This document shows positions 32,594 to 41,032 of a DNA stretch of 64,000 nucleotides, piece by piece; position 1 is the stretch's first letter, and every line of letters begins with the position of its first letter. Location of the stretch: assembly GCA_965205165.1 (NCBI GenBank), contig OZ242037.1, forward strand, positions 1,922,001-1,986,000, in the 5' to 3' direction. Below the pieces are notes generated by a model. It saw only the letters and a program-made list of their open reading frames with translations, was not told the origin of the DNA and did not search any database. The stretch is from CBDESM01 sp965205165 (GTDB lineage: Bacteria; Chloroflexota; Dehalococcoidia; Bin125). Position numbers and translations under genes: made by a program.

Positions 32594-33423
32594 TGGCGGT
32601 CGGGCCGATCCCCGGCGCCGGCCGCGCCCGCCGCCCGCCGATCTCGCCGCCCTCCCTGCGGCCCGCCTTGGCGATGCTGATCCCGCCCCTGATCGCCCTC
32701 CTGATCGCCGCCGTCGCGGTCGAAATCTGGGTCCGCCTCGGCGACGTCAGCATCTACCTCCTGCCCCGCCCCTCGGCCGTGCTGGAGGAGTTCTTCGGCG
32801 ATTTCGGGCGCTACTTCCGCGAGGGCATGCAGACGCTCGCCGTCTCGCTCGGCGGCCTCGCCATCGGCACCGCCGGCGCCGTCCTGCTCGCCGCCGCGGT
32901 CGCCCACTCGCCCCTGCTCGAGCGCGCACTGCTGCCGATCGCGATCATGGTCAAGGTCACCCCCGTCGTCGCCGTCATCCCGATCCTGATCATCTGGCTC
33001 GGCCACGGCTGGGAGCCCAAGGTCGCCATCACCGCCCTGATCACCTACTTCCCCGTCCTGATCAACGCGATCTCCGGCTTCCGCGACCTCGACCCGCGCG
33101 TGCTCGACTTCTTCCGCAGCGTCGACGCCTCGACTTGGGAGACGCTGCTCCGCCTGCGGCTGCCGGCGGCGATCCCGTTCCTCTTCGCCGCGCTCAAGAT
33201 CTCCGTCACGCTCTCCCTGATCGGCGCGGTGGTGGCCGAATTCTTCATCGCCCGCGAGGCCGGGCTCGGCTCCGTCATCCGGCTCGAATACGAGCTGCTC
33301 GGCCTGCCCGCCGTCTTCGCCGCCGTGCTGATGCTCACCTTGCTCGGCGTCGCCCTCTCCACCGCCGTCGTCCTGATCGAGCGCCTCGCCTCCTGGAGTC
33401 CGCATAGCGGCCCGAGCGCGTAG
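32593..33423 (+). CDS. ABC transporter permease, NitT/TauT type
   Basis: A 276-residue integral membrane protein with about six transmembrane helices (LAMLIPPLIALLIAAVAVEIWV first). The cytoplasmic EAA loop that meets the ATPase is near LDFFRSVDASTWETLLRLRLPAAIPFLF, the usual ASTxxxxxxxVxLPAAxP pattern of the SsuC/TauC/ThiX family. The stop of the ATPase and this ATG share one base (TGATG). Together with the solute-binding lipoprotein downstream it makes a complete importer, interrupted by one small hypothetical gene. Confidence 0.9.
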   Translation: MAVGPIPGAGRARRPPISPPSLRPALAMLIPPLIALLIAAVAVEIWVRLGDVSIYLLPRPSAVLEEFFGDFGRYFREGMQTLAVSLGGLAIGTAGAVLLAAAVAHSPLLERALLPIAIMVKVTPVVAVIPILIIWLGHGWEPKVAITALITYFPVLINAISGFRDLDPRVLDFFRSVDASTWETLLRLRLPAAIPFLFAALKISVTLSLIGAVVAEFFIAREAGLGSVIRLEYELLGLPAVFAAVLMLTLLGVALSTAVVLIERLASWSPHSGPSA

Positions 33424-33426
33424 GCT
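33421..33426 (+). promoter_or_regulatory. -10 box (TAGGCT) of the small gene in the ABC operon
   Basis: TAGGCT ends 7 bases before ATG 33434 and overlaps the permease stop codon TAG. It follows the leaderless spacing and might boost expression of the downstream part of the operon. Confidence 0.45.
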
Positions 33427-33433
33427 GAGCCGC

Positions 33434-33748
33434 ATGGCCGACGACGACACGGGCGAACCGCGGGCGCGCGAGGGCGACCACCGCCTGCCCGAACGCCGGA
33501 CGCTCGCCGAAAGCGGGCGCGTCGTGATCAAGTTCAGCAACGATCAGATGCTGCTCGAATTGGAGGGCGACGACGTGGACCTCGGGACCGACCTCAAGGT
33601 GCGCCGCGAGCACCGCCTCGTCGCGGAGTTCCGCCGCGACGCGGTCGACGGCTGGTGGTTCAAATCGGCCGTGCTGCGCCGCCCCCACCCCGTCGATCAC
33701 CACGACGACCGTGAAGACCTGCGCTCGACGGATGACTACGATGCGTAG
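33434..33748 (+). CDS. Hypothetical protein inside the ABC transporter operon
   Basis: A 104-residue acidic, soluble protein with a strand-rich middle (VVIKFSNDQMLLELEGDDV, HRLVAEFRRDAVDGWWF) and a His/Asp-rich tail (HPVDHHDDREDL) that might bind metal. I do not recognise it. It sits 10 bases after the permease and its end overlaps the start of the solute-binding lipoprotein gene by about 8 bases, which supports a real gene in the operon. No role in transport is known. Confidence 0.5.
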   Translation: MADDDTGEPRAREGDHRLPERRTLAESGRVVIKFSNDQMLLELEGDDVDLGTDLKVRREHRLVAEFRRDAVDGWWFKSAVLRRPHPVDHHDDREDLRSTDDYDA

Positions 33749-34748
33749 GCGCGCCGCACTCGCCGCGGCCTCAGCCGCCGCCCTGATCGCCGTCCTCGCC
33801 GCCTCCTGCGGCGGCAACGACCCGCTCGAGATCGACTTCACCGCCGGCTTCTTCGCCCAGGCCAACCTGCCCTTCGTCGCCGTCTACGTCGCCGAAGACC
33901 AGGGCTTCTTCGCCGACGAGAACCTCACCGTCAACATCGAGCACGCCGGCCCCGGCGGCGAGCACAAGACCCAGCTCGCCGCCGGCCAGATCGACGTCAC
34001 CACGCTCCCCGCCGGCGAGATGATGCAGGTCCGCGCCGATTCGGGCGCTCCCTTCGTCGCCGTCATGCTCTTCGGCCAGCGCGGCGATTTCGGCTACGTC
34101 GTGCTCGAATCCAGCGGCATCGAATCGCCCGCCGATTTCGCCGGCAAGAAGGTCGGCACCAAGGGCGTCGTCCAAGCCGAATTCCTCGCCATGGCCGCCG
34201 CCAACGGCGTCGGCGAGGAGGACATGGAGATCGTCCGCACCGGCTTCAACCCCGTCGTCCTGGTCGAGGGCGAGGTCGACGTCTGGCCCGTCTTCCTCTC
34301 CAACGAGCCCGACACCCTGACCCGCGTGATGAAACAGAGCATCCGCGTCTTCGAGCCCGCCGACTACGGCATCCCCGCGCTCGGCGTCGTCTACGTCGTG
34401 ACCGAGGACTACCTGCTCGACGGCGACAACCGCGAAGCGCTCCAGCGCTTCCTCCGCGCCACCGTCCGCGCCTTCGAGTTCGCGCTCGACGACCCCGCCG
34501 CCGCGATCGAATCGACCCGCAAGTTCATCCCCGAAGACAAGGACCTCGTCCACGAGCGCTTCATCCTCGACACCGAGCTGGGCAACGCCGTCTCCGACCT
34601 CACCGACGAGAACGGGCTCGGCTGGTTCACCCAGCGCCAGTTCGCCGACCTCCAAGCCGTCCTGATCAACTACGGCGCGATGGAAGGCCAAGTCGACCTC
34701 AGCGTCGCCCTCGACCGCTCGTTCCTCGAGGAGATCCACTCGGATTAG
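33741..34748 (+). CDS. NMT1/THI5-like solute-binding lipoprotein
   Basis: A 335-residue periplasm-facing receptor for the ABC importer. The N-terminus MRRRAALAA..LIAVLAASC is a lipoprotein signal with lipobox LAASC. The mature part shows the NMT1 pattern FAQANLPFVAVYVAEDQGFFADENL, GAGEHK-like GPGGEHKTQLAAGQIDV, and FAGKKVGTKG. These receptors bind thiamine pyrimidine precursors, riboflavin, sulfonates or similar; the Cys-rich HMP-type motif CCCFC is absent, so thiamine precursor is not certain. ATG 33741 was preferred over 33732 because it gives a standard short basic n-region. Confidence 0.85.
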   Translation: MRRRAALAAASAAALIAVLAASCGGNDPLEIDFTAGFFAQANLPFVAVYVAEDQGFFADENLTVNIEHAGPGGEHKTQLAAGQIDVTTLPAGEMMQVRADSGAPFVAVMLFGQRGDFGYVVLESSGIESPADFAGKKVGTKGVVQAEFLAMAAANGVGEEDMEIVRTGFNPVVLVEGEVDVWPVFLSNEPDTLTRVMKQSIRVFEPADYGIPALGVVYVVTEDYLLDGDNREALQRFLRATVRAFEFALDDPAAAIESTRKFIPEDKDLVHERFILDTELGNAVSDLTDENGLGWFTQRQFADLQAVLINYGAMEGQVDLSVALDRSFLEEIHSD

Positions 34749-34785
34749 CGCGGGCTTCCGCCCCGCGCGCCCGCGAAAGCCGGGC

Positions 34786-35295
34786 CTACGCGCCCGCCGC
34801 CGCCCGCTTGCGCCCGAACTTCTCCTGCCCCGGCGTCGGCTTGTCCTGCGGGTAGTGCAGCTTCTTCAGCATCGGCCGCTCCGGGAAGATGTGCACCGCG
34901 TCCCAGCCGCAGGACTGCTCGCAGAGCCGGCAGCCGGTGCAGTTCTTCTCGATCACGACCGCCTGCCCGAAGAAGTCCGAGGCGCTGTCCGTGAAGTCCA
35001 GTTCCAGCGCCTCGAACGGGCAGACGTTGATGCACAGCTCGCAGCCCGAACCGATGCACTTGTCCGGGTCCACCTGCGCCTTCGGCCATTCCTTCTTGGC
35101 GAACTTGCGGCAGATGTCCCCGTCGTCGTCCATGATGCACTCGACCGGGCAGACCGCGCCGCAGGCCCCGCAGTCGATGCAGAGCGCCGGGTCGATGTAG
35201 TGGATCGTGTTGCGCTCGCCCCAGATCGCGTTGGTCGGGCAGCGGTTCGTGCAGGCCGTGCAGCCGATGCAGGTTTCGACGATCTCGTAGGCCAC
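34786..35295 (-). CDS. Polyferredoxin with four [4Fe-4S] motifs
   Basis: A 169-residue iron-sulfur electron carrier. Four cluster motifs are visible: CIGCTACTNRCP, CIDCGACGAVCP, CIGSGCELCINVCP (one extra residue in the first spacing) and CTGCRLCEQSCG. The plan is two classic dicluster halves joined by a linker with DDDGDICRKF, a fifth Cys outside the motifs. I chose GTG 35295, giving the normal ferredoxin start M-AYEIVETCIGC with GGGAG upstream, rather than the ATG ten codons earlier. Redox partners are unknown; the stretch before it is divergent from the Gln-rich lipoprotein. Confidence 0.85.
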   Translation of the reverse strand: MAYEIVETCIGCTACTNRCPTNAIWGERNTIHYIDPALCIDCGACGAVCPVECIMDDDGDICRKFAKKEWPKAQVDPDKCIGSGCELCINVCPFEALELDFTDSASDFFGQAVVIEKNCTGCRLCEQSCGWDAVHIFPERPMLKKLHYPQDKPTPGQEKFGRKRAAAGA

Positions 35296-35353
35296 GGCGC
35301 GCTCCCGCTCCCCGGCGCCCCGCATCGGCCGGCGCGCCCGCAGCCCAATATAT

Positions 35354-35388
35354 CAGCCGTTCGGCTGTTATCTTCCACATGGGTGGAA
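35354..35388. promoter_or_regulatory. Two short inverted repeats between polyferredoxin and lipoprotein genes
   Basis: CAGCCG-TT-CGGCTG (35354-35367) and TTCCAC-ATGG-GTGGAA (35373-35388) lie in an AT-rich island between the divergent genes. AATATATC just before them could serve as a -10 on the minus strand. They could be operators or leader hairpins of the lipoprotein mRNA; nothing further can be said. Confidence 0.4.
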
Positions 35389-35400
35389 AGCGGAGGCCCG

Positions 35401-36792
35401 ATGGCACCCTTGGCGAAAAACGCTGGCCGGGCGGCCGCCGTACTCCTCCTCGCCGCGTCGCTGGCAGTCGCCTGCGGCGGCGATGATCAGGCCCAGCAGC
35501 AGGCCGCGCAGGCCCAAGCCGCCCAAGCGCAGGCGGCCCAGCAGCAGGAAACTCCCCCCCGGCAGCAACAGGCCGCGCAGCAAGAGCAGCCCGCCGCCCA
35601 GTCCGCGCAACAGCAGCAGTCCGACTCCGCCGGCGATTCCGCCCCGCAGCAGACCGCCTCCGACGAGCAGCAGGAAGCCCCCGCCCAGCAGGAGCAACAG
35701 GCCCGGCCCGCGCCGGCCGACGACGGCTCCGCCATCGCGCTCGCCGACGGGCAGCCGCTCGCCGCCCGCATCACCGACTTGAACGGCGTGCAGGTCTTCC
35801 GCTTCGCCGCCGCCGAGGGCGACTGGATCCGCATCTCCGTCGACGGCAAGAACGGGATGGACCCCGTCGCCGTCCTCGCTCAAGCCGACGGCACGGAGAT
35901 CGCCTCCAACGACGACGTCTCCCGCCTCAACCGCGACTCGCTCATCGTCGCCCAGTCGCCGCTCTCCGGCACGCTCCAAATCACCGTCTCCGGCTACGAC
36001 GGCGAGACCGGCGCCTTCGAGATCACCGCCGCCAAGCACGAGCCCACCGCCGATGGCGAAGACGCACTGGTCAGCATCGTCAACGACATCGAACTCAGGG
36101 GCGTGCTCGACACCCCCGAAGACGCCGACATCTTCGAGTTCGACGGCCGCGCCGGCCGCAGCCTGCTGATCTACGTCGACGGCGCGATCGGCGCCGACGT
36201 CTACCTCCAGCTCTTCGACGGCGACCGCAGCATCGTCGCCACCGACGACGACGGCGGCCACGGGCTCGACGCCGAGATCTCCTACACGCTGCCCGCCGAC
36301 GGGCGCTACGTGATCGAGGTTTGGCCCGCCGTCAACGGCACCGGCCAGCGACCGCAGATCGGCCCCTACCGCCTCTTCATCCGCGAAAACCTCGGCCTCG
36401 TCCCCGTCGCCGCCGAAGACGCCGATGCCGTAGCCGCCGCCGGGCTCTCCTTCCTCGAAGCGCTCCGCACCTCCGATTCCGCCACCATCTTCAGCCTCGC
36501 CGGCCCCGAAGCGCTCGCCGCCTGGGGCTGGGAATCCAAACTCGACGTCGACGCCGACCTCGACAAGATCGCCGGCCTTCCCCTGCAGGGCGACGACCTC
36601 CAGACCGCCGCCTTCCGCGGGCCCGTCGACCCCGACCGCACCCGCTTCTACGTGCAATTCGCCGAGGACGACTGGTTCCGCATCGAACTCGTGAACGACG
36701 GCGGCCAATGGGCCGTCGACGCCTGGACCCACGCCCCCTCGCCGTTCGACGACGGCGAAGCGGACGATGAAGACGCCGAAGCCGGAGAGTGA
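35401..36792 (+). CDS. Gln/Ala-rich lipoprotein with PPC-like beta domains
   Basis: A 463-residue lipoprotein. The signal ends in lipobox LAVAC (about residue 25). Residues 30-110 are a low-complexity Gln/Ala/Glu linker built from QAQAAQ-type units. Two beta-sandwich domains follow, resembling bacterial pre-peptidase C-terminal (PPC) domains: VQVFRFAAAEGDWIRISVDG and ADIFEFDGRAGRSLLIYVDG, with YTLPADGRYVIEVWP. A C-terminal domain (from about 340) looks like a DUF4878/SnoaL-type fold (FLEALRTSDSATIFSLAG). The linker probably spans the envelope. Ligand unknown. GGAGG precedes the ATG. Confidence 0.72.
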   Translation: MAPLAKNAGRAAAVLLLAASLAVACGGDDQAQQQAAQAQAAQAQAAQQQETPPRQQQAAQQEQPAAQSAQQQQSDSAGDSAPQQTASDEQQEAPAQQEQQARPAPADDGSAIALADGQPLAARITDLNGVQVFRFAAAEGDWIRISVDGKNGMDPVAVLAQADGTEIASNDDVSRLNRDSLIVAQSPLSGTLQITVSGYDGETGAFEITAAKHEPTADGEDALVSIVNDIELRGVLDTPEDADIFEFDGRAGRSLLIYVDGAIGADVYLQLFDGDRSIVATDDDGGHGLDAEISYTLPADGRYVIEVWPAVNGTGQRPQIGPYRLFIRENLGLVPVAAEDADAVAAAGLSFLEALRTSDSATIFSLAGPEALAAWGWESKLDVDADLDKIAGLPLQGDDLQTAAFRGPVDPDRTRFYVQFAEDDWFRIELVNDGGQWAVDAWTHAPSPFDDGEADDEDAEAGE

Positions 36793-36806
36793 CGGAGGAA
36801 ACGCAG

Positions 36807-37214
36807 ATGAGCGCACCCGACCTGAGCGGCCGCGTCGAAATGACCAGCGGCGGCAGCGCCCCCTGGTCGCAGCACCGCTCCGGCATGTCGATCCAGTTCG
36901 GCGTGTCCGGCGAGCAGTGCGGCTCCTCCCAGGTCTTCATGACCCACCAGACGATCCCGCCCGGCATGAAGAGCACCCCGCACTACCACGTCAACTGCGA
37001 AACCGCGATGTTCATCCTGCAGGGCCCCATCGTCATGCGCCACGGCCCCGCCCTCGAAGACGAGCACGTCGCCCAAACCGGCGACTTCTTCTACGTCCCC
37101 CCCAACGCCGTCCACCAGATCGCCAACCCCAGCCCCGACTCCGATGCCGCAGTCGTCCTCTGCCGCAACGCCGCCGAAGAGATCGTCCAAGAACTAGACA
37201 TCCCCGGCGCCTGA
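36807..37214 (+). CDS. Cupin-domain protein
   Basis: A 135-residue single-cupin protein. Motif 1 is PHYHVNCETAMFILQG with two His and Glu as likely metal ligands; motif 2 is DFFYVPPNAVHQIAN with the third His. Such proteins are small dioxygenases, isomerases or binding proteins, so the reaction is open. The ATG has a perfect GGAGG 8 bases upstream, preferred over the in-frame GTG at 36789 that overlaps the lipoprotein stop. It probably shares a transcript with the lipoprotein gene. Confidence 0.82.
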   Translation: MSAPDLSGRVEMTSGGSAPWSQHRSGMSIQFGVSGEQCGSSQVFMTHQTIPPGMKSTPHYHVNCETAMFILQGPIVMRHGPALEDEHVAQTGDFFYVPPNAVHQIANPSPDSDAAVVLCRNAAEEIVQELDIPGA

Positions 37215-37395
37215 TCTCCCCGCTGGCGCAGACAACCCTTTGGCGAACAGGGAGCCGATTGCTCTTTGATTCGATCCAGCCAGCATAAAATAGAACTGAT
37301 GTTGCATAACTGCCGAATCTGCGCTAGCATCACGCGCACGCAGCGCGGCCCGTCAGACGCGGACTCGGGCGCTGCCTTCGAGATTGGAGAATGTC
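37215..37395. other. AT-rich gap ahead of the R-M genes
   Basis: About 180 bases without a gene. Compared with both sides it is AT-rich, with TAAAAT at 37286-37291 as the best -10 candidate and no well-spaced -35. No control-protein (C-box) type repeat was seen. It probably holds the promoter of the restriction-modification pair and marks one edge of the inserted DNA. Confidence 0.4.
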
Positions 37396-38232
37396 ATGGC
37401 CGCGCGGCAACGAACCGCATCACGCGTACGCCATCAGTCCAATGGCCGAAGCGCCTCCCAATCATCGCTGGCCGAGAGCGGGTTCAACGCTGCGCAGATC
37501 GACCCGAGCGCGCTTGGACGAATCCATCAAGGCGACTGCATCGAGGTGATGCGGACCTTGCCGGCTGATTCGGTGCGGGTGGTCGTCACCTCGCCGCCCT
37601 ACAACATCAAGAACAGCACGGGCAACGGCCTGAAGAACGGCAACGGCGGCAAGTGGCCGAAGGCCGCCTTGCAGTCCGGCTACGCCGAGCACGACGATTC
37701 GATGCCCCATGAGGCCTACGTGGAATGGCAGAGGGCATGCTTGACGGAGATGATGAGGCTGCTGCGGCCGGACGGGGCGATCTTCTACAACCACAAATGG
37801 CGGGTGCAGAACGGCCTGCTGCAGGACAGGGCGGACATCGTAGAGGGCTTCCCCGTGCGGCAAATCCTGATCTGGCAGCGCGCGGGCGGCATCAACTTCA
37901 ATCCGGGCTACTTCCTCCCGAACTACGAGGTCGTCTACCTGATCGCCAAGCCGGAATTCCGGCTCGCGCCGAAGGCGAATGCGGCGGGATGCGTCTGGCA
38001 GATCACGCAGGAGAGCGACAACCCGCATCCAGCGCCATTCCCCGTCGAACTCGCCTCGCGCTGCATCGAGTCGGTCGGCGAAGGCCCGGTGCTCGACCCG
38101 TTCATCGGCTCCGGCACGACGGCGATCGCCGCGGAACAGGCCGGCTTGGAGTGGATCGGAATCGATAAATCGGAGGCCTATGTCCGGATGGCGGAAGAGC
38201 GCCTTGAAGAATGGCGGTCCGATTCCTCATGA
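37396..38232 (+). CDS. DNA methyltransferase of a type II R-M system (SPPY type, probably N4-cytosine)
   Basis: A 278-residue class beta methyltransferase: catalytic motif IV TSPPYN comes first (SPPY at 66-69), the variable target-recognition region lies between, and the AdoMet motif LDPFIGSGTT (about 234-243) comes last. SPPY, unlike DPPY, usually marks N4-cytosine methylation. ATG 37396 has GGAG 6 bases upstream. It overlaps the nuclease gene by 4 bases (ATGA), so expression is coupled. The 180 bases before it are AT-rich (TAAAAT at 37286), unlike surrounding DNA, which suggests arrival by transfer. Confidence 0.88.
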   Translation: MAARQRTASRVRHQSNGRSASQSSLAESGFNAAQIDPSALGRIHQGDCIEVMRTLPADSVRVVVTSPPYNIKNSTGNGLKNGNGGKWPKAALQSGYAEHDDSMPHEAYVEWQRACLTEMMRLLRPDGAIFYNHKWRVQNGLLQDRADIVEGFPVRQILIWQRAGGINFNPGYFLPNYEVVYLIAKPEFRLAPKANAAGCVWQITQESDNPHPAPFPVELASRCIESVGEGPVLDPFIGSGTTAIAAEQAGLEWIGIDKSEAYVRMAEERLEEWRSDSS

Positions 38233-38918
38233 GCGTCTTGCCCGACGAGGAGCTGAATTCGCGGCTTCGAGCCGTGTTGGACGAGCGCGCGTTCCCCATT
38301 CCCGACGCTCCCGGGTTTGGAGGAACCGGCGCGCCCGGTCGCCTGCTGGAGCAGCTTCTGGGGGTCAATGGCGGAAATTCGGACACTCCCGATGCCGGCC
38401 GCTGGGAGATCAAGTTCCATTCCGGCAAAGCGCTGTTGACGTTGTTCCATCTGGAAGGCCAGCCAAAGGGCCACCTGTACGATCTGATACGGCAATTCGG
38501 GTGGCTGGACAAACGGGGACGCCGGGCATTTCGGCACACGATTCGCGGGACTTCGGACTTGGGTTTCTTCATCGTCAACGAGGACGACAGGGTTGTCGTG
38601 CGGCATGCGGATATCGCGCCGGATGCGAGCCCGTACTGGACGCACGACCATCTGATCAGCGCGTTCGCCGCCAAGCTGCGGCGCTTGCTCGTCGTGCGCG
38701 GATCCAAGACAGGGCGCACCGTGCATTACGACGAGGCGCACTTCCACACCGACCCCCAAGTCACGCGTTTCGCGGCGGCGGTCGAACGCGGCGTCGTCGC
38801 CGTCGATTTCGACGCCCGCACGACCGACACGGAAGCGCTCCGCAATCACGGAACGAAGTTCCGCGTTGGACTGGAGAACCTGGCTGAGCTGTACCGCGTC
38901 AGCGAGCGGTTCGAGTAG
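38229..38918 (+). CDS. Restriction endonuclease, MvaI/BcnI-like family
   Basis: A 229-residue nuclease coupled to the methyltransferase. TPDAGRWEIKFHSGKALLTLFH holds Asp55, Glu60 and Lys62; this D-x4-E-x-K spacing and the following LLTLF strand match MvaI/BcnI, MutH-like monomeric enzymes. A conserved GSKTGRTVHYDEAHF part and C-terminal GTKFRVGLENLAELY complete the pattern. MvaI and BcnI cut CCWGG and CCSGG sites protected by N4-methylcytosine, consistent with the SPPY partner, so a CCNGG-like target is a testable inference. Start ATG 38229 overlaps the previous stop. Confidence 0.72.
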   Translation: MSVLPDEELNSRLRAVLDERAFPIPDAPGFGGTGAPGRLLEQLLGVNGGNSDTPDAGRWEIKFHSGKALLTLFHLEGQPKGHLYDLIRQFGWLDKRGRRAFRHTIRGTSDLGFFIVNEDDRVVVRHADIAPDASPYWTHDHLISAFAAKLRRLLVVRGSKTGRTVHYDEAHFHTDPQVTRFAAAVERGVVAVDFDARTTDTEALRNHGTKFRVGLENLAELYRVSERFE

Positions 38919-39034
38919 CGCAGCCGCACTGCCCCTCGCCTTCCTCGGTACTCGCGCTTCCGAACTCGGCGCTATCCTGTGCGCGTCGTTGCGAGTGTTG
39001 GTCGGGCGGGAGCCCGGCGGATGGGAGTCGGGAC

Positions 39035-39325
39035 ATGGCGATCGGGCTGACGGTCGAGTTCACGGTGGCGGAGGGCAAGGCGGATGCGTTCGAGGCCTTC
39101 ATGGCCGGGGCCACCGCCAAGGTCAAGGCCGAGGACGCCGGCTGCAACAACTACGACCTCTTCAGGTCGGTCGACGACGAGACCCGCTACCTGCTGTTCG
39201 AGAACTGGGCGACGCAGGAAGACCTCGAAGCCCACGGCACCTCCGAGGCGATGAAGGGCATGGCCGGCATCCGCGAGTTCACCACCGCCCGGCCGGTGCT
39301 GCACCGCTACGACGTGCCCGACTAG
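39035..39325 (+). CDS. ABM-family monooxygenase-like protein
   Basis: A 96-residue ferredoxin-like fold protein of the antibiotic-biosynthesis-monooxygenase family. The run VEFTVAEGKADAFEAFM, AGCNNYDLFRSVDDETRYLLFENWATQEDLEAH and TSEAMKGM is typical of the YgiN-like dimers that oxidise quinols or related compounds without cofactor. GGGAG lies 9 bases before the ATG. It precedes a ThDP enzyme and an F420-type oxidoreductase, which may make a small catabolic group; the substrate is not known. Confidence 0.83.
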   Translation: MAIGLTVEFTVAEGKADAFEAFMAGATAKVKAEDAGCNNYDLFRSVDDETRYLLFENWATQEDLEAHGTSEAMKGMAGIREFTTARPVLHRYDVPD

Positions 39326-39386
39326 ACCGCCGCACCGGAGCCGGAATCACCGCAGCCGCCGCGGGCGGCAGAGAAGGGAACGAGCG

Positions 39387-41030
39387 ATGCCTGAGCAGAT
39401 GGGCGCGGAACTGCTGGCCCGCCAGATGGTCAAGGAAGGCGTCGAAGACCTCTTCTACATCATGGGCGGCCCGATCATCGAGACCGCCGGCTTCGCCGCC
39501 GAGCACGGCATCCGCACGATCGACTGCCGCCACGAGCAGGGCGCCGCGATGGCCGCGCACGGCTACGCCCGCGTCAAGCGCGTGCCCGGCGTCTGCCTCG
39601 CCGCCTCCGGCCCCGCCACCACCAACCTGCTCACCGGCGTCGCCAACGCCTACCTCGACTGCGTCCCGATGGTCGCGCTCGGCGGCGCGGCCGCCTTCTC
39701 CTCGTTCGAGCGCGATGATTTCCAGGAGTACGACCAGCTCGCGATGGCCCAGCCGGTGACGCGCTGGGCCAGCCGCGTCACCCACTCCTGGCGCATGCCC
39801 GAGTTCTTCAACCTCGCCTACCGCAAGGCGCAGGGCCCCAAAGTCGGCCCGACCTACCTCGACCTGCCCGGCGACACGCTCTACCAGAAGTTCGACGACG
39901 AGACGGTCTGGTTCCCCGAATCCGGCGGCGAGCGCCCGCGCCCGGGCGCGGATCCGGACGACGTCAAGCGCGCCATCGAGCTGCTCGCCAACGCCGACCG
40001 GCCGATCGTGATGTCCGGTTCCGGCATCGTCTGGTCCGGCGCGGCCGCGGAGCTGAAGGAGTTCGTCGAGACGACGGGGATCCCGTTCTGGACCACGCCG
40101 CAGGGCCGCGGCGCGATCCCCGAAGACCACGAGCTCTGCTTCCTCGGCGCCCGCTCGATGGCCTTCCGCGAGGCCGACGTCGCCCTCGTCGTCGGCACCC
40201 GCCTCAATTTCGTGATCGGCTCCGGCCGCCCGCCGCGCTGGGCGCCCGACCTCAAGGTGATCCACATCGACGTGGACCCGTCCGAGGTGAACCACAACAA
40301 GGAGGCCGCCGTCGGCATCGTCGCCGATGCGAAGCGGGCGCTGGTCGCCCTGACCGCCGAGGCCAAGGCGGCCGGAGTGACCGGCCGCAAGGACTGGATC
40401 GGGCGGCTGAGCGAGGCCGACGAATCGCGCAAGACCAAGGACCGCGAGTTCGTCGAGTCGGACGAGACGCCGATCCACCCGCTGCGCTTGGCGGACGAGA
40501 TCGTGCAGCGGATGGACCGCGACGCGATCGTCTGCGTCGACGGCAACGCCACGCTCGCGTTCGCCCGCCAGTACATTCCCTCCTTCGTCGACGGTGCGCG
40601 CCTGAACCCGGGGCCGAACGGCTGCATGGGCGTCGGCCTGCCGTTCGTGCTCGGCGCCAAGGCCGCCGCGCCCAACCGCCAAGTGGTCGGCTTCGTCGGC
40701 GACGGCTCGTTCCTGATGAACGTGCAGGAGATCGACACGATGGTGCGGCACGATCTGCCGGCCACGATCGTGATCTGCAACAACGGCGGCTGGACCGCCG
40801 GCACCAACGAGACGCCGGGCCGCACGCTCGGCTTCAAGCAGCGCTACGAGGACCTCGCCGTCGCGCTCGGCGGGCACGGCGAGCACGTGACCAAGCCGGA
40901 AGAGATCGGCCCCGCCATCGAGCGCGCGATGGCCAGCGGCAAGGCCGCCGTGGTCAACGTCGAAGTCGAGGAGCACGCCATGCCCGGCCAGGCCCGCTAC
41001 GGCGGCTACTCCGCCACCCTGAGCCGCTGA
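39387..41030 (+). CDS. Thiamine-diphosphate enzyme, acetolactate synthase / 2-hydroxyacyl-CoA lyase group
   Basis: A 547-residue three-domain ThDP enzyme. The catalytic Glu lies in DCRHEQGAAMAAHGYAR (about residue 51). The middle FAD/ADP-binding-like domain includes RPIVMSGSGIVWSGA, and the ThDP/Mg motif GDGSFLMN with NNGGW about 27 residues on is near 460-490. It resembles acetolactate synthase, oxalyl-CoA decarboxylase and 2-hydroxyacyl-CoA lyase. No regulatory small subunit is adjacent, so a catabolic lyase is more likely than branched-chain synthesis. It ends 2 bases before the next gene. Confidence 0.85.
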   Translation: MPEQMGAELLARQMVKEGVEDLFYIMGGPIIETAGFAAEHGIRTIDCRHEQGAAMAAHGYARVKRVPGVCLAASGPATTNLLTGVANAYLDCVPMVALGGAAAFSSFERDDFQEYDQLAMAQPVTRWASRVTHSWRMPEFFNLAYRKAQGPKVGPTYLDLPGDTLYQKFDDETVWFPESGGERPRPGADPDDVKRAIELLANADRPIVMSGSGIVWSGAAAELKEFVETTGIPFWTTPQGRGAIPEDHELCFLGARSMAFREADVALVVGTRLNFVIGSGRPPRWAPDLKVIHIDVDPSEVNHNKEAAVGIVADAKRALVALTAEAKAAGVTGRKDWIGRLSEADESRKTKDREFVESDETPIHPLRLADEIVQRMDRDAIVCVDGNATLAFARQYIPSFVDGARLNPGPNGCMGVGLPFVLGAKAAAPNRQVVGFVGDGSFLMNVQEIDTMVRHDLPATIVICNNGGWTAGTNETPGRTLGFKQRYEDLAVALGGHGEHVTKPEEIGPAIERAMASGKAAVVNVEVEEHAMPGQARYGGYSATLSR

Positions 41031-41032
41031 TC

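Noticed and set aside
33711..33740. Earlier start (33711 or 33732) for the solute-binding lipoprotein
   Set aside because: It would add a charged stretch before the signal sequence; ATG 33741 gives a standard lipoprotein n-region.
35500..35710. CAG/GCC-rich stretch as a CRISPR or satellite array
   Set aside because: Repeat units are irregular and in frame, encoding Gln/Ala; there are no spacers, so it is low-complexity coding sequence.
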